64,000 bases of DNA from Paramacrobiotus metropolitanus (Eukaryota; Tardigrada; Eutardigrada; Parachela; Macrobiotidae), in contig NW_026570299.1 of assembly GCF_019649055.1 (NCBI RefSeq), positions 558,001-622,000 of the forward strand, read 5' to 3'. Under the pieces are notes generated by a model that made no database searches, had not been told where the DNA came from, and saw only the letters and a list, made by a program, of their open reading frames with translations. The position numbers were made by a program, and so were the translations under genes. Of the stretch, positions 10,450 to 22,116 are shown piece after piece. How positions within the stretch are numbered: position 1 is the first letter of the stretch; every line of letters begins with the position of its first letter.

Positions 10450-12441
10450 ATGGCAGCCTTAGGATTTCCTGCAAATGCCCTTTTGTTGGCTTGCCTTTTC
10501 GCTCCCGGAAGCCATGCCGTAACTTACTCTTCCACTTGTACGTAATTTCCGGGCCCTTACCACTTATTTCATGAACTTCTTATGACATTGCGTATATATA
10601 TATTATTTTAGCGAACCTGGAGAATTATTGCGATAGGACTTTGTATATAAGCTGCCCGTACTCGTATGGCGAAGCCGGTACTATCCGATTCTGGATTATG
10701 CCAAAAACGACATGTAAAGTGACGGTGACTCTGAGCAGCAGCAATTGTGGATCATATAATGAATGGTTCAAATTCTACCTCAACATAAGGTACGATTTCA
10801 AAAGTGAAAGTTCCGCTAAACAGATGTATGAATACTTGTATAATAAAAAACTAAGCGCTTTCAATCAAATTTGCTTTGAAAGGCTAAGGTTGGACTTTGT
10901 TTTACAATATTGGTATGGTTACAAGAAATTCGCTTTTACACATTTCGTTCTTGCTAGGAAACAATGTTTTCAACTAAGAATATTTCTGCACCGTATTGCA
11001 ATGAATGCAGTAGACAGTTATACGATGAAAGAGCAGCAACTGTAATACTGTGCTGTTATCTTATCACTCCCAATTGCGAAGCATCTGTAGGTAAGTACTT
11101 TGTACTACGGGTAGTACTTGCACGCACTGCTAGTGTAAACCGGAAGATGTACCAAAAGAATCCTTGTAATACATACCATCTAGTACAGTAGTACCGACAA
11201 TAATTACTATAAGAATACACATCGAAAATTACTAGGCAGTTTCTTTCCAAAATGAAATTCAGTTTTTCGTCTTTTTGTCGGAAAGAGAGTCTAAGATGCC
11301 GACCAGCTCCACGATGGAAATATACGATACTTCCAGCAGTCGCACACTGGGCAAAACCTGGAATGGAGGCTCTTATGCTGCCACCCAGTATTCTAATCCC
11401 ACATCAGCCGGCCAGTATTTGTCCAGATCGGCTAGACAACCGGAAGTTTCCATCGAGTTTACCCCTTCCCGCTCGTATCCACCCGCATCCAGCCATCAGG
11501 TCGTATTTGATTACGTTGTTGTCTCAGGTAATTCTGAAAAGAATGGAATGCATGCACGTTAACTTTAAAATTCTATAGAACATATAATGAGCGTGATGCT
11601 CTGTTGTAGATACCAGTTCATCGTACAATACGTACTGCAGCGCACTGAGCGGATATGTCAGCGACAATTATATCTGCGACACCAGCAACGACCGTGTGAA
11701 CTGTCCTAGTTCTTATTCGGCCTCAGTATACAGTATGGATCCGGCAATGTATCGACAAAGCTGCTGTAAGCGTTTTTTGTATCGTTCAGAATATTTTAAT
11801 TTAACACTTTTTCAAAAATTATTGAAAATGATCTTTTGGAGTTCAGTGCACAGAATAAGTCGCGTTTGATAACGCGTAATTCATTAAAACTTTTAAACGG
11901 TTTTGTTCTGATTCTTGCAGCAATCGAAGGTGGAGCAAATGCAGGCTGTAAGAGTTTCTTTCATCGTTCAGTATGTATTTTGCTAACTTTTTCAGAAACT
12001 ATTGAAAAGCCTTTTGGCATTTCAGTTCAGCACACACAAGGTATCGCGTTGAAAAGACAAGAAGAAGTGTAGACAAATTAAAAAAAAAACGTTGGCTCTA
12101 ATGATCCAATCTTTTTAGCACTCGAGGGTGGAGCTATTGCCGGCATCGTCATTGGGTGTGTGGCTTTCGTGGCTATTGTCATCGGAATCATTGTTGCCTG
12201 CGCCAACCGTCGACCACGCACAACCGTCACCAATAAAGTGGCCTTTACCAATAACGCCTACTCCGCGCCGGTCGTCACCTTTTCCCAACCGGGTGCTCCC
12301 GCGCCGTATCCCACCCAGGCTTACGCTCCGGCACCGTATCCAGCCGGTGCGGCTCCGGCACCATATCCAGCAGGCGCGGCTCCGGTACCGTATCCAGCGG
12401 GTGGGGCACCACTTCCTCCGGCGCCGCAGCTCGTTAAATAA
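10450..12441 (+). CDS. CUB-like single-pass membrane protein, family copy C
   Basis: Five exons: 10450-10537, 10612-10789, 11286-11527, 11610-11765 and 12119-12441. The ATG opens a signal peptide (hydrophobic ALLLACLFAPG, cleavage likely after SHA). Exons 2-3 form the CUB-like region with conserved Cys pairs (NYC, ISCP, TCKVTVTLSS, NCG), then EIYDTSS and FDYV. Exon 4 is the Cys-rich module (ICDTSNDRVNCP). Exon 5 encodes GGAIAGIVIGC plus the rest of the span and a tail with repeated PYPAGAAP units. Phases are 1, 2, 1, 1. The exon 3 acceptor is AAG rather than CAG. AATAAA overlaps the stop codon. The tail lacks a strict PPxY, unlike D and F. Probably a plasma-membrane protein of unknown ligand. 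Confidence 0.85.
11056..11065 (+). promoter_or_regulatory. Intronic GATA doublet in copy C
   Basis: The same TTATCTTATC 10-mer as in the promoter recurs in intron 2. Copy D also has it in intron 2 (13863-13872), so it was kept since duplication. An intronic enhancer is an inference. Confidence 0.4.
11921..11947 (+). other. Candidate 27-nt microexon or duplicated exon stub in copy C
   Basis: A 27-bp block between CTTGCAG and GTAAGAG resembles the start of the membrane exon (IEGGANAG). Its length keeps frame and phase, so inclusion would add nine residues. The flanks resemble the intron after exon 4, suggesting a local intron duplication. Whether it is spliced in is unknown. Confidence 0.4.
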
Positions 12442-13106
12442 ATAGATCCTCTCAGACGATGGGACCAAATCAAACTAGAATACACGAGCGAAATCCACTA
12501 TTTTTAACCACCGTCTTGACTTGATTCGGTTAGTCCGGTCTCAAAGTAGAGTCTTGATTTGCTGGACACCCGCGTGTGCTGTAGGCTGTTGTGATATTGA
12601 TTAAAAAAGCAGCAGAACATTTTCATTAAGATTTTCGATGGCAGCCTTGACGCTGTACTGCAAAAAATACAAATTGTCCTGTATACAAAGAATTCATTTT
12701 TGGTGTGTATTAGTTGAATTTTTAATGGCTCCGCCATCGAAAGCTTGATTTGCAAGATATGCTGTGGGAACTTCCCTTTTTTGGTGCATCCGAGATGACA
12801 AAGTTCTGAATGCCGTCTTGCCTAATTTACCATTCGTTCTTGTGCAACTCTGGCGCGTCGCTTTCAGTATTTTTCCGTCACATTTATGCACTTTTCTCGT
12901 GAAATATTCAGTTTTCGTGCTATTTGGCTTTTAAGGAAATACGCATGCAATGTGCAAGTGGGTAGTGAACAATAAATACGGCGAAAACATAAACATGAAC
13001 AATAAATACGGCGGCAATAAGGCTTAATTCAAATACGGTACGAGACTGCATACAACAGTAGTAGGAACCGTTTCTTCTGGATCGCAGAACAATAATATTG
13101 CTGGCG
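12442..13106. other. Intergenic between copies C and D
   Basis: The 3' flank of C, then AT-rich sequence with an AACAATAAATACGGCG-like repeat near 12968-13015. No gene or RNA is recognisable. Confidence 0.5.
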
Positions 13107-13188
13107 TTATCTTATCGTTTTCCCGCGAGAAGCCCGTAAGGAAGTGCTATTTGTCGTGAACAATTGTACGTTAACCGTTTGCTGATAA
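13107..13188 (+). promoter_or_regulatory. GATA-site promoter module of copy D
   Basis: TTATCTTATC (13107-13116) and TGCTGATAA (13180-13188) lie 146 bp before the ATG, matching copy C in order and spacing, with a shared CAATTGT between them. The conservation exceeds that of the surrounding flank. Confidence 0.55.
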
Positions 13189-13333
13189 CCTCACATTACA
13201 CATAGAACGCTGATTGAGTGGTGTTAACGATTCCATGCTGTCTTTTTTCTTTTAAGCGGAACCACGTACTAATTTCGATAGTTGCTCTTTGGTACAAGTT
13301 ACAAACAGTTATAAATTCAAAACTTGAAACATC

Positions 13334-15190
13334 ATGGCAGTCTCAGGATTATCATCACTAACTTCCGTTTTCTTGGCATGCCTGTTCGCTGCCGGAAGCC
13401 ATGCGGCATCCTATACTTCCAGTCGTAAGAACGGCATAATATCTGTCGCCTTATTATGCACACTTGCTAAGACAACGAGGCTGTTTTAGGGAATCTGGAG
13501 GACTACTGCGGTCGGACGTTGAGCATTAGCTGTCCGTCTTACTCGTTTGGCGAAGCCGGAGCAATCCGCTTCTGGAACATGCCCAGCAGGTCATGTGAAG
13601 TGACAGTGACCTTGAGCAGCAGCTATTGTGGATCATCTTATGAATACTTTAGAATCTATCTCAACATAAGGTATGCATGCGCACGCACCACTCAACAGGT
13701 GTATATAGTATAAAAAAATCGGTAATAATGCTGTGAAAATAATATTTGAGCTCCTCATGTAAAGTTCCAAGGCAGAGAACTAAAATGTTAATAAAAAGAT
13801 AATTATGATTTGCCAGCAGAATAATGAGCAATATTACGTAAGGCAAGAATGAGTAAGCCGCATTATCTTATCATCATCCGTCCGTATACACAGAGTACAG
13901 TAGCCCGTAATAAGAGAGCATATATAAATTTTACGCAGGTTCCGGGAAAAGTTTGACCCCTTCCCTTAGGTTGGTTTGGCCATGGGGTGACCCTAAGTTA
14001 AGTCAATCGGGCCGTCACATTTCTAGCACCTTTCTTCCCCCGGTTTGTGTACGTAATTTATGGATGGTCAATAATTGATAAAGCATATCTGTATGTAAGC
14101 TAGAGTATGAGCCAAAAAACGGAACAAGAAGTCCATTTCGAAGGCAATGAAAAACAAAATACTATACGTACAAGTGATTTCTGCCTATTTTAAAATTCTT
14201 TTTGAACTGAAAGTCAGTTCTGTTTTTCTTCGGACAGAGAGTCAAAGATGCCAACGAACTCTCAGATGATGATCTACGATACATCCAGCAGCCGTACATT
14301 GGGCAAATCTTGGAGTGGAGGTACTCAGGCGCAGTACTCTAATCCCACGTCAGCCGGTCAGTATCTGTCCAAATCGGCGAAACGACCGGAAATTTCCATT
14401 GAATTCACCCCGCACTCTTCCTATCCTCCCGCATCCAGCCATCAAGTCCTATTCGACTACGTTATTGTATCAGGTAATTCTGGAGTAGGAAGCTAAGGCT
14501 TATATGGCGGACTGGAAGCTGTACACCGACTAAACTAAGTGTTATCCTCTGTCATATCTGCAGATGAAAGCTCGTCGTCCAGAACGTACTGCAGCGCGCT
14601 GTACGGATACATTAGTGACAGTCTGATCTGCGACACCACCAACGACCGTGTCAACTGTCCTTACTCATATGCGGACTTAACATACAGCATGGATGCGGCC
14701 ATGAACCGACAAACTTGCTGTAAGCATTTCTCAGTTTTGGGGATGATCTTCCTTCACTTTCGTTCTACTTACTACAAGAAATGATTGACAAATTTTTCAA
14801 CCAGCAGATGCAAACGTATCCTTTGATAATGGGGAGTCCACACAAATTCCAACCGAAGTTGTATTGCTTCTTCCAGATAATAATTATGATCTCGGGGCTG
14901 GAGCGATCGCCGGCATCGTCATCGGATGCGTGGCTTTCGTGGCCATTGTCATCGGGATCATTGTCGCCTGTGCCAGTCGTCGACCCCGCACAACCGTCCA
15001 AAATGTGGCTTTCACCAACAATGCTTACTCTGCACCAGTGGTAACCTTTTCCCAACCCGGTGCTCCCCCGCCCTACCCTACCCAGACCTACGCTCCGGCA
15101 GTACCGCCACCGTATCCAGCAGGTGCGGCTCCGGCGCCGTATCCAGCGGGAGCGGCACCGCTTCCTCCGGCTCCCACAGTGGCTAAGTGA
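13334..15190 (+). CDS. CUB-like single-pass membrane protein, family copy D
   Basis: Exons read as 13334-13424, 13490-13670, 14238-14473, 14564-14719 and 14877-15190. A signal peptide (LTSVFLACLFAAGSHA) is followed by the CUB-like region (DYCGRTLSISCP, EVTVTLSSSYCG, MIYDTSS, FDYVIVSG), the Cys-rich module (ICDTTNDRVNCP) and the membrane span (AIAGIVIGCVAFVAIVIG). The tail has two PPPYP sites, the PPxY type bound by WW domains, so contact with a WW protein such as a NEDD4-like ligase is possible (inference). The last exon begins with a short Asn/Tyr stretch. Closest to copy C in sequence, promoter and intron motifs. An additional linker exon around 14806-14870 cannot be excluded. Confidence 0.85.
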
Positions 15191-16251
15191 GAGCCCTGGA
15201 GCAGGCTACGTGCAGACGGTGGACATAATCTAACTGTATGACTGCACAAAATTCTATGCTCGTAACGATGTAATCATCGACCAGAATTGGAGAGTGACTA
15301 TGCTTGTGTTCGTGGTGTCAAAAAAAACTGCGAACGCGGGTGACGTGCGCCCTTGTAGCGGCAATCGTAACTACCTGTGTGTATTTTTTTCTTATACCTA
15401 CTGGCTAAAGCACAAATCGGAAAAGTTGCAATATATTGATAAACTTTCTTATTCTGTTCACTGCACAGGCGAAAGCGTAAACCTCCTTCAAATAAAAGCA
15501 TGATGATTTGCTAATCTCCCAAACACGGGTTAACTGCTTAATGTTTGCACCGAGCGCCGCTAGGTGCTATTTAACGCACCCGGACAACTGGGACTGTACT
15601 TATCATTTCGCCACACTCAAATTCGACGTGCCGATGTTTAAGTCTTCGTGAAGGGCAAAAAACTTGTTTGGACTTTGGTGCCTAGAAGAGCATAATGTCA
15701 CACTTTTTCAAATATCCTAAGTTCTATATTTCTTAATTGACGTAAAAATGTATAATGCAGCCATGCTGCCCATGTCGGCCCTTTTATGGCCTGGTAAACT
15801 TGAATGTACTGTATCTGTATGCATGCTAAAGAAATTGGAGACAGTGTAGTCGTCCTAGCGAAACATTTACTAAACGGTGCTTGAATGAAATGCGACAACT
15901 TCGGTGATATGCTCTGGAGTTACACACAGTTTTACAAGTGATGTACGCACCATTGTTGCAGAAATCAGATTGCCTCTCCGTGCTATCTTATCATATTATG
16001 CACAAGCAACATCTGCTAAATAAAAAGGCTACTTGTTAACCTTAGTAAATAACAAGTGCACGTAACAATTCCGATGATTGGCAGTTGTTCCACAGAGAAA
16101 CTGTGACTTGATCGCCGTCAGCACGGCGTTAGCATCGTTGACTTTAATACTCAGGCGATATTGCCACACCATTTTCTTGTTAATTATCAATTTGTTTCGA
16201 TTTTACTGGGCAGACAGCTTTCGCTTGCTGCAGTTGTAATTTTATTCGGTA
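15191..16251. other. Intergenic between D and E, with one GATA doublet
   Basis: CTATCTTATC at 15983-15992 lies about 260 bp before the ATG of E and matches the C and D promoter motif. The rest is AT-rich and has no gene. Confidence 0.5.
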
Positions 16252-18618
16252 ATGGCATCCCTAAAATTTTTGGCAGCTGCAGCTGCCTTGATCCTCATCG
16301 CTTCCGTAGCCGATGCGGCATCCTACACTCCCACCAGTAAGAACTAAGAAGAATGAAACGAAACCAAAATAGTATTGCTTCTTCAATCCGAATTAATTGC
16401 TATAGCCAGTATGTTTCCAGGGGATCTGGAAAATTATTGCGGGCGTTTGTTAGACATAAACTGTCCGTTCACGTCTGGAGAAGCTGGAACACTCCGATTC
16501 TGGTCTATGCCTCGCTCGCCGTGTAAAGTGACAGTGGCTTTCTCCAGCCTTTCTTGTGGATCGTCATTTGAGTACTTTTCGATATACCTCAACATAAGGT
16601 AGGAATGTGTCAGCAGCAAATAGTAGAACGGATTTACACACTGATGAAGTGCCGGTGTAATGAGGCAAAATAAAACTCGGTAACTACCCTAGAGTTTGTA
16701 AGAGCATAAAAGTGAACCTACTTATTTGCAGATCGTCTTATATGCCTCTGAATTCAAAAATGGAAATCTACGACACATCCATCGGCCGCACACTAGGCAA
16801 GTCGTGGGATGGAGGTTCCAGAGTGCCACAGTCAACCAATCCCACATCAGCCAACCAGTATCTGTCCAGAGCGTCCACGCAGCCGAAGATCTCCATTGAG
16901 TTCACACCGTCCACTTCCTATCCACCTTCTAGCGAGCATGATGTGTTTTTTGATTATGTTATTGTTTCAGGTGAAGCACTCTGAGTAAAATCAACGTCAA
17001 CTTCGTGATGGCTTTTGTTTCTGTTGTTCTGCTTGTTGTTGTTTTGCTTTTTTGTTGGGATTTAAAAGGCCTTTGCGAATACATAACTCACAAATTTTTT
17101 GGTTGTAGATACTTCCTCACACTATAACACTTACTGCAGCGCTCTACGCGGCTACGTCAGCAACAGCCACATCTGCGATACAACCAACGACCGCGTCAAC
17201 TGTCCGAATTCATACACCGCCGAAGTGTACCAGAACAATCCAGCAACGTCTCGCCAGACTTGCCGTAAGCATATTTTTGATCTGCTTAAATATGTATGTA
17301 CCGTATAATACACATACTGACCGCAGTCGTACAACGCGCCATTACTATGCTGTACCGGACAAAAGTCAGGCTGCGGCCCTTTACCCCGCCTACCGCCTGT
17401 AAAGATTTTAACTTCACGGCAGAGCTATTGATGATTTATAGAAGTACCTGACATAAGTCACAATTTTGTCCAATAATAAATTCCAGATATGAGGCACGTT
17501 GACAGGGTATTGTACTTTATTAATATCAATCGCACAGTTCAGGTAAGAAAGAAAGAAAAACGCTATCTTATTCACAACAGCAAAACTTCATTTAAACTAT
17601 CCACTCCGTCCATTGTGCCAAGGATAGATGCTGCATTTCCACGCTGAATCTCCAGCGATATTCGTTGACGTAAAAACTCATGCGATCGACGCTCTCCTGT
17701 ATGCTCTTGAAGTCTTTTGCCCAACTCCTTCACGATTGCGATAGCCGACGGGCCCTAGGGGCCCATCGTTTCAAAGGCGATAGGAAAAAAGATATAACGC
17801 CCTTGCAGATACGCATACAGTCGGGACTTCTTATCTTCTGCATGTACAGCAGCAGCTCCAGCCGTAACAGACGTCGATGGGAGATGGGAAAAGGCCACTG
17901 TGTCAACGCACGTCACATCCCAGGCCAGACACATTCCTCTTTTCCAGGCGAAAGTTGTACAACCGTCAGGGCGTTGATCTGTTGTGGAGGACGTACCACG
18001 TGGTTCCAGCTTAGCGGGAACACCGGCTGAAACGCACGCACGACATACGATGCTGTTTAAACCTCCATGGCGCGCGTGCCTACCGGCCGAGTAGCTGCAC
18101 GATAAGCCATGGTGTCCTAACTTGTCAACGCGCTTCTGGCATTTGGTACAGTTATGGGGCTCACAAATATCCGCTCCAAGACGAAGACCGATTGAGATTT
18201 TAATCGTCTCATCGTCGAGGAGGTTACCGATATGGGCAGGGGTCACTCAAACAATACAGTTCTATTTTTTTGACGTTTTTGACAGGGTTCACTCAAACGT
18301 TTTTGACAGGGTTCACTCAAACAATACAGTACTATTTTTTTTCCAGGCTATTATTATGGGCTTGGAGGTGGAGCGATTGCCGGTCTCGTCATCGGAGGTG
18401 TGGCGTTTGTGGCAATCATTATCACGATCATTTTAGTCTGTGCACGGCGCGAACAGCGAATGAGGGCCCAACAAGTCGCAACCAACAACGCCTACTCCGT
18501 GTCCACCGTCACCGTTACACCACAAGGTACCCCGACGTCATATCCAACGCAAACGTACGCCCCGGCTCTCTACCCGGCTGGATCTGCACCATTTCCTCCT
18601 ACCCCGGCAACGAGCTAG
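16252..18618 (+). CDS. CUB-like single-pass membrane protein, family copy E
   Basis: Exons: 16252-16336, 16421-16598, 16732-16970, 17109-17264 and 18347-18618. The signal peptide is Ala-rich (LAAAAALILIASVADA). The CUB-like part keeps ENYCGR, DINCP, CKVTVA, SCG, MEIYDTS and FDYVIVSG. The Cys-rich module reads ICDTTNDRVNCP. The span (IAGLVIGGVAFVAII) is followed by a Tyr/Pro tail (SYPTQTYAP). Intron 4 is about 1.08 kb, far longer than in C, D or F, because a retroelement fragment on the opposite strand and short tandem repeats lie in it; the acceptor directly follows those repeats. The gene still looks intact. Exon phases match the family. Confidence 0.8.
17572..18246 (-). mobile_element. Retroelement C-terminal fragment inside intron 4 of copy E
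   Basis: The minus strand encodes a Cys/His cluster (CTKCQKRVDKLGHHGLSC), then RPDGCTTFAW and WDVTCVDT. This arrangement occurs at the C-terminus of reverse-transcriptase-bearing repeat proteins in invertebrates, where the PD..D pattern suggests a nuclease-like fold (inference). Reading continues to about 17572 apart from one in-frame TAG near 17750, where the relative at 56.2-56.6 kb has Trp. The N-terminal part is missing. The family name is not certain. Confidence 0.6.
18239..18341 (+). repeat. Short tandem repeats next to the last acceptor of copy E
   Basis: TTTTTGACAGGGTTCACTCAAAC-type units occur three times, two with an ACAATACAGT extension. They directly precede the TTTCCAG acceptor of exon 5. 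Confidence 0.65.
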
Positions 18619-19283
18619 AGGTTAAGCGCAAGTTATTTGTAACGGACTGCTGCACATTTCAAGAAGCTGACAATTAATGAAATGTTTGCAATTTGGTCCT
18701 AATTGCGACCGACAGAGTTCTCATAATTTCTGTTACCATTACAGTTTGTGTTGAGTACGATGCGGACGCAAAATCTGCTACTGATACCTGTTTTTATGTG
18801 TGTTTTGATTCGAATTTATTTGTAATTTTTCAATCTGCATACGTATCTGTATTAAAACATTTATCACACACGTGGTCCAGGAGCAAGATAGCGGGACAAT
18901 TCCTGTGAAACAGTTGCAGACTGATGTTTTCATATTGCCGTACTATCGCTATCTCATTAATTGTAGAATGATACTCTTCATAAAATGCTGGTGCCTATCT
19001 GTAGAATATTTGTTAGAGCTGATTGATAACCTATTTTTAACAATTCTGTCTTTACATAGCAGTCATACAAGTGAATCAAATTTCGTGTTGCACGAGACTT
19101 GACTTTCAATGTTTACCCACAATCAGCTACAATTTATTGTATGCATTCTGTACTCCGTAGTCTGTATACGGTATTACTACCACGGCTCTGTTTTGATCAC
19201 GGAAATACGTACTACGATCAGCCCACGAATGTGGTTAACTGCCACTACCTTCTTGATACGGCGTTGAAGAACTACATGGCATC
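18619..19283. other. Intergenic between E and F
   Basis: AT-rich. A block at 19180-19280 (TACTACGATCAGCCC then NCHY-like reading) faintly resembles a decayed Cys-module exon, but not enough to annotate. No clear GATA doublet. Confidence 0.4.
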
Positions 19284-20730
19284 ATGTTGAGCTTCAAGTA
19301 TCCGGCCAGTGCCTTCCTTTCGCTATTCCTTGCTGTAACCGGAGCAAATGCGGCGTTGTATTCTGCCCACCGTAAGAATTCTCGTACAAGATTCCAGCAC
19401 GCTTTTATTGCTTCAGAAGCATCGCACAGAATTCTCTGTTTTTTCTGCCAGGGAACCTGGAAGATTACTGCGGCAGAACCCTGGAGATCAACTGTCCGTA
19501 CTCGTATGGCGAAGCCGGGACACTCCGGTTCCTTCGGATACCTGGCACAGCCTGTAAAGTTACAGTGACGCTTAGCAGCAGCTCCTGTGGATTGTCTTAC
19601 GAATACTTTGCCATTTACCTTAACATAAGGTCAAACTGCAGAAGTGGTGTACAAACACTGGTTTACGGATTGTTAAACCGTACAGAATTTTCTTCTCTGC
19701 AGAAGCTTATATACGCCAGAGAATTCAAGGATGGAAATTTACGATACATCTAGTATCCGAACACTGGGGAAGTCCTGGAACGGAGGCTACACGCCGCAAA
19801 ACTCTAACCCAACTTCGGCCGGTCAGTACTTGTCGAAATACGCGAGACAACCGGAAATTTCCATTGAATTTACGCCTTCCTTGGACAATACACCAGCCTT
19901 TTATCACGAAGTTGTTTTCGAATATGTAATCTTGTCAGGTAAATGGTTAGCAGCCACCATTTTTATTTTATTTATTAGCAGCTTTCATGTTTGTAAAAGC
20001 CAATCAGACAGTCCTATTGGGCCCAGTTCCCAAACTGACGTGTTAATTGGTAATACTGGTTATAGTAATCATTATTCTCATATATCCTGCTGAGACTCTT
20101 AACAAAATGATAGCTGCCGATCTGCAAAGAACCTACGAAATCGTGGTGTGGTAAAATTATTATATTAATATCGTGTGCTGCAGACACCAGCTCGGACTCG
20201 AACGCTCGTTGCAGCGCTTTGAACGGCTACGTCAGCGACAACTACATTTGCGATACGGACAATGACCGCTGCAATTGTCCCTACGCTTACACGCCCTATG
20301 TGTACAGCATGAGTCCGGCTGGGTACCGCCAACAATGTGGTAAGTTAACACAATCTTCATTTTCTCAGCACAAACGTACTGATGTTATTTCGTTATATTC
20401 TGGTGTTTGATGCTAATTAATAGCTAAAATTCGTTAGCCTACGAAATCGTTTTTTTAGCTTATGAACTGAGCGGTGGGGCTATTGCCGGTATCGCCATAG
20501 GATGCTTCGCGTTCGTAGTGGTAATTATTGTCATCACAGCGCTCGTTGGCAAACGCCGACGACCACGGACAAAAACCCCGCGAGTGGCATTTATCAGTAA
20601 TGGGTACTCCGAGACTTCCGTTGCCCTTACACCGCAAGAAGCACCACCTCCGTATCCGGCCCAGGCGTATGCTGCGCCGCCTTATCCAGCGGCAACTTCG
20701 CCACTTTTGCCTGTACCCGCAGCTAATTAA
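19284..20730 (+). CDS. CUB-like single-pass membrane protein, family copy F
   Basis: Exons: 19284-19371, 19452-19629, 19703-19938, 20184-20339 and 20459-20730. Signal peptide SAFLSLFLAVTGANA; CUB-like region with EDYCGRTLEINCP, CKVTVTLSSSSCG, MEIYDTSS and FEYVILSG; Cys-rich module ICDTDNDRCNCP, which has one extra Cys compared with the family's DRVNCP; membrane span (AIAGIAIGCFAFVVVII) with a basic stop-transfer KRRRPR; tail with PPPYP and PPYPA. The most diverged intact copy. A poly(A) signal lies 18 bp after the stop. Confidence 0.85.
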
Positions 20731-20747
20731 GCACCATACAGGGGCTC

Positions 20748-20753
20748 AATAAA
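20748..20753 (+). terminator. Poly(A) signal of copy F
   Basis: AATAAA, 18 bp after the stop codon. Confidence 0.6.
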
Positions 20754-22116
20754 ACCTAGTTGCTCAAATTTTGTCAGACAATAAGCAAATGGAATGAAGT
20801 CAGTATGTCGCTTCCATAATTAGATCTTCACTGATTTTTGCTAAACCTTCGTTTTCGTCTTTGAACGAAATGTAAATACTACGTAATAAGTAATTTTAGT
20901 GGCAATAATTTTTCAGCTTGTATACAGACAACGTCATAACAAACCGCAGCAACGAATTAAAACGAAAAAATTAGCACTCTTACGATTGCCCAGTCTAAAG
21001 CTTAAATAAGGATATCTGATTAAAACATGTATCTGACACAGGTAAGATGTTTTCCATTTTAAATGTGTTTTTCTTGATTATGATTCGATCAGCACTCATA
21101 ATAACTTTAGACTGTTTTGTCGACTTCGGTTGCCAATAAACCTTCAGTGTATTCCGGTGGTCTGTCGCTTACGTAAATACTGCGCTGGGATGGCGTGCAG
21201 CGTTTAAATCAACAACATTAGTGGGATAATAATTGATCAGGCGACATTGTACGAGACGCCGTTCCCATGTAAAATTCAAATCATGGTATTTTGCTGCAAC
21301 CAGCTCTGCTAATTGCGAAACAGATTCTCTGACCTATCACGTTCCGTGCATCCGCCAAACACACAGATACAAAGTAAATGTACAGTATATTGGCCACGAT
21401 ATTAGCAAAATATCTGGAACATTCGCACCTTTGCTCTCCCGGCTTCCAAAAAGTTTCATTTATACGTCATCGATCATCGTGGTTATTTTGCGTTAACTCA
21501 AGTCACCGATAAACACATTCCAGATTCTTCATGTTCCATCGTGTAGGCCAATTTTTATTGATTATTACTTATACTTACCACTTCCTTTAATACGCTCATT
21601 TACACCAGTGAGCCACGATGTGTCTGAGGTACTTGAACTAATTTTGCTCTCAATCTAAACAGGCGCACTTTTTGTAGTCCCCATCAACCAGATGGTAGCA
21701 AAGCCCGCGTGCGATACATTCCTGATTTCCATTGCTATTCACTTTTTGTACGTCGGGCAAACAAAGTGACGATGATCTAATCCACCTGGAGCATGTTGCT
21801 GTTCCGTGATGGCCTGTTTATCCACACTCGATAAATTCGCAACAAGGAACCGGTTAACCGAATTACCCTAACTTTCTCTTTCCTTAAACATTTCTTTAGC
21901 GGTTGCCAATTATAGCGCACGCATAGCGCCAATCAGATCAGCTATCCTGAATAGTAATCCGGCTCGCATTTGTACTCCGAGGCGGCGGAAATTAGATTAA
22001 ACGTACACGCATGACATCAACGATTTTCCAGACAAGACTACTTTCTCTTCCTGATGGAATTCTGAATAATTCTGTTTTATGTGGCTGCTCGTTAATATAA
22101 CAAAGCTGCAAGTAAA
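20754..22116. other. Intergenic, no gene supported
   Basis: About 1.3 kb between the membrane-protein array and the first receptor gene. AT-rich with short frames only; presumably holds the promoter of the receptor gene, but no clear core element is seen. Confidence 0.5.
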
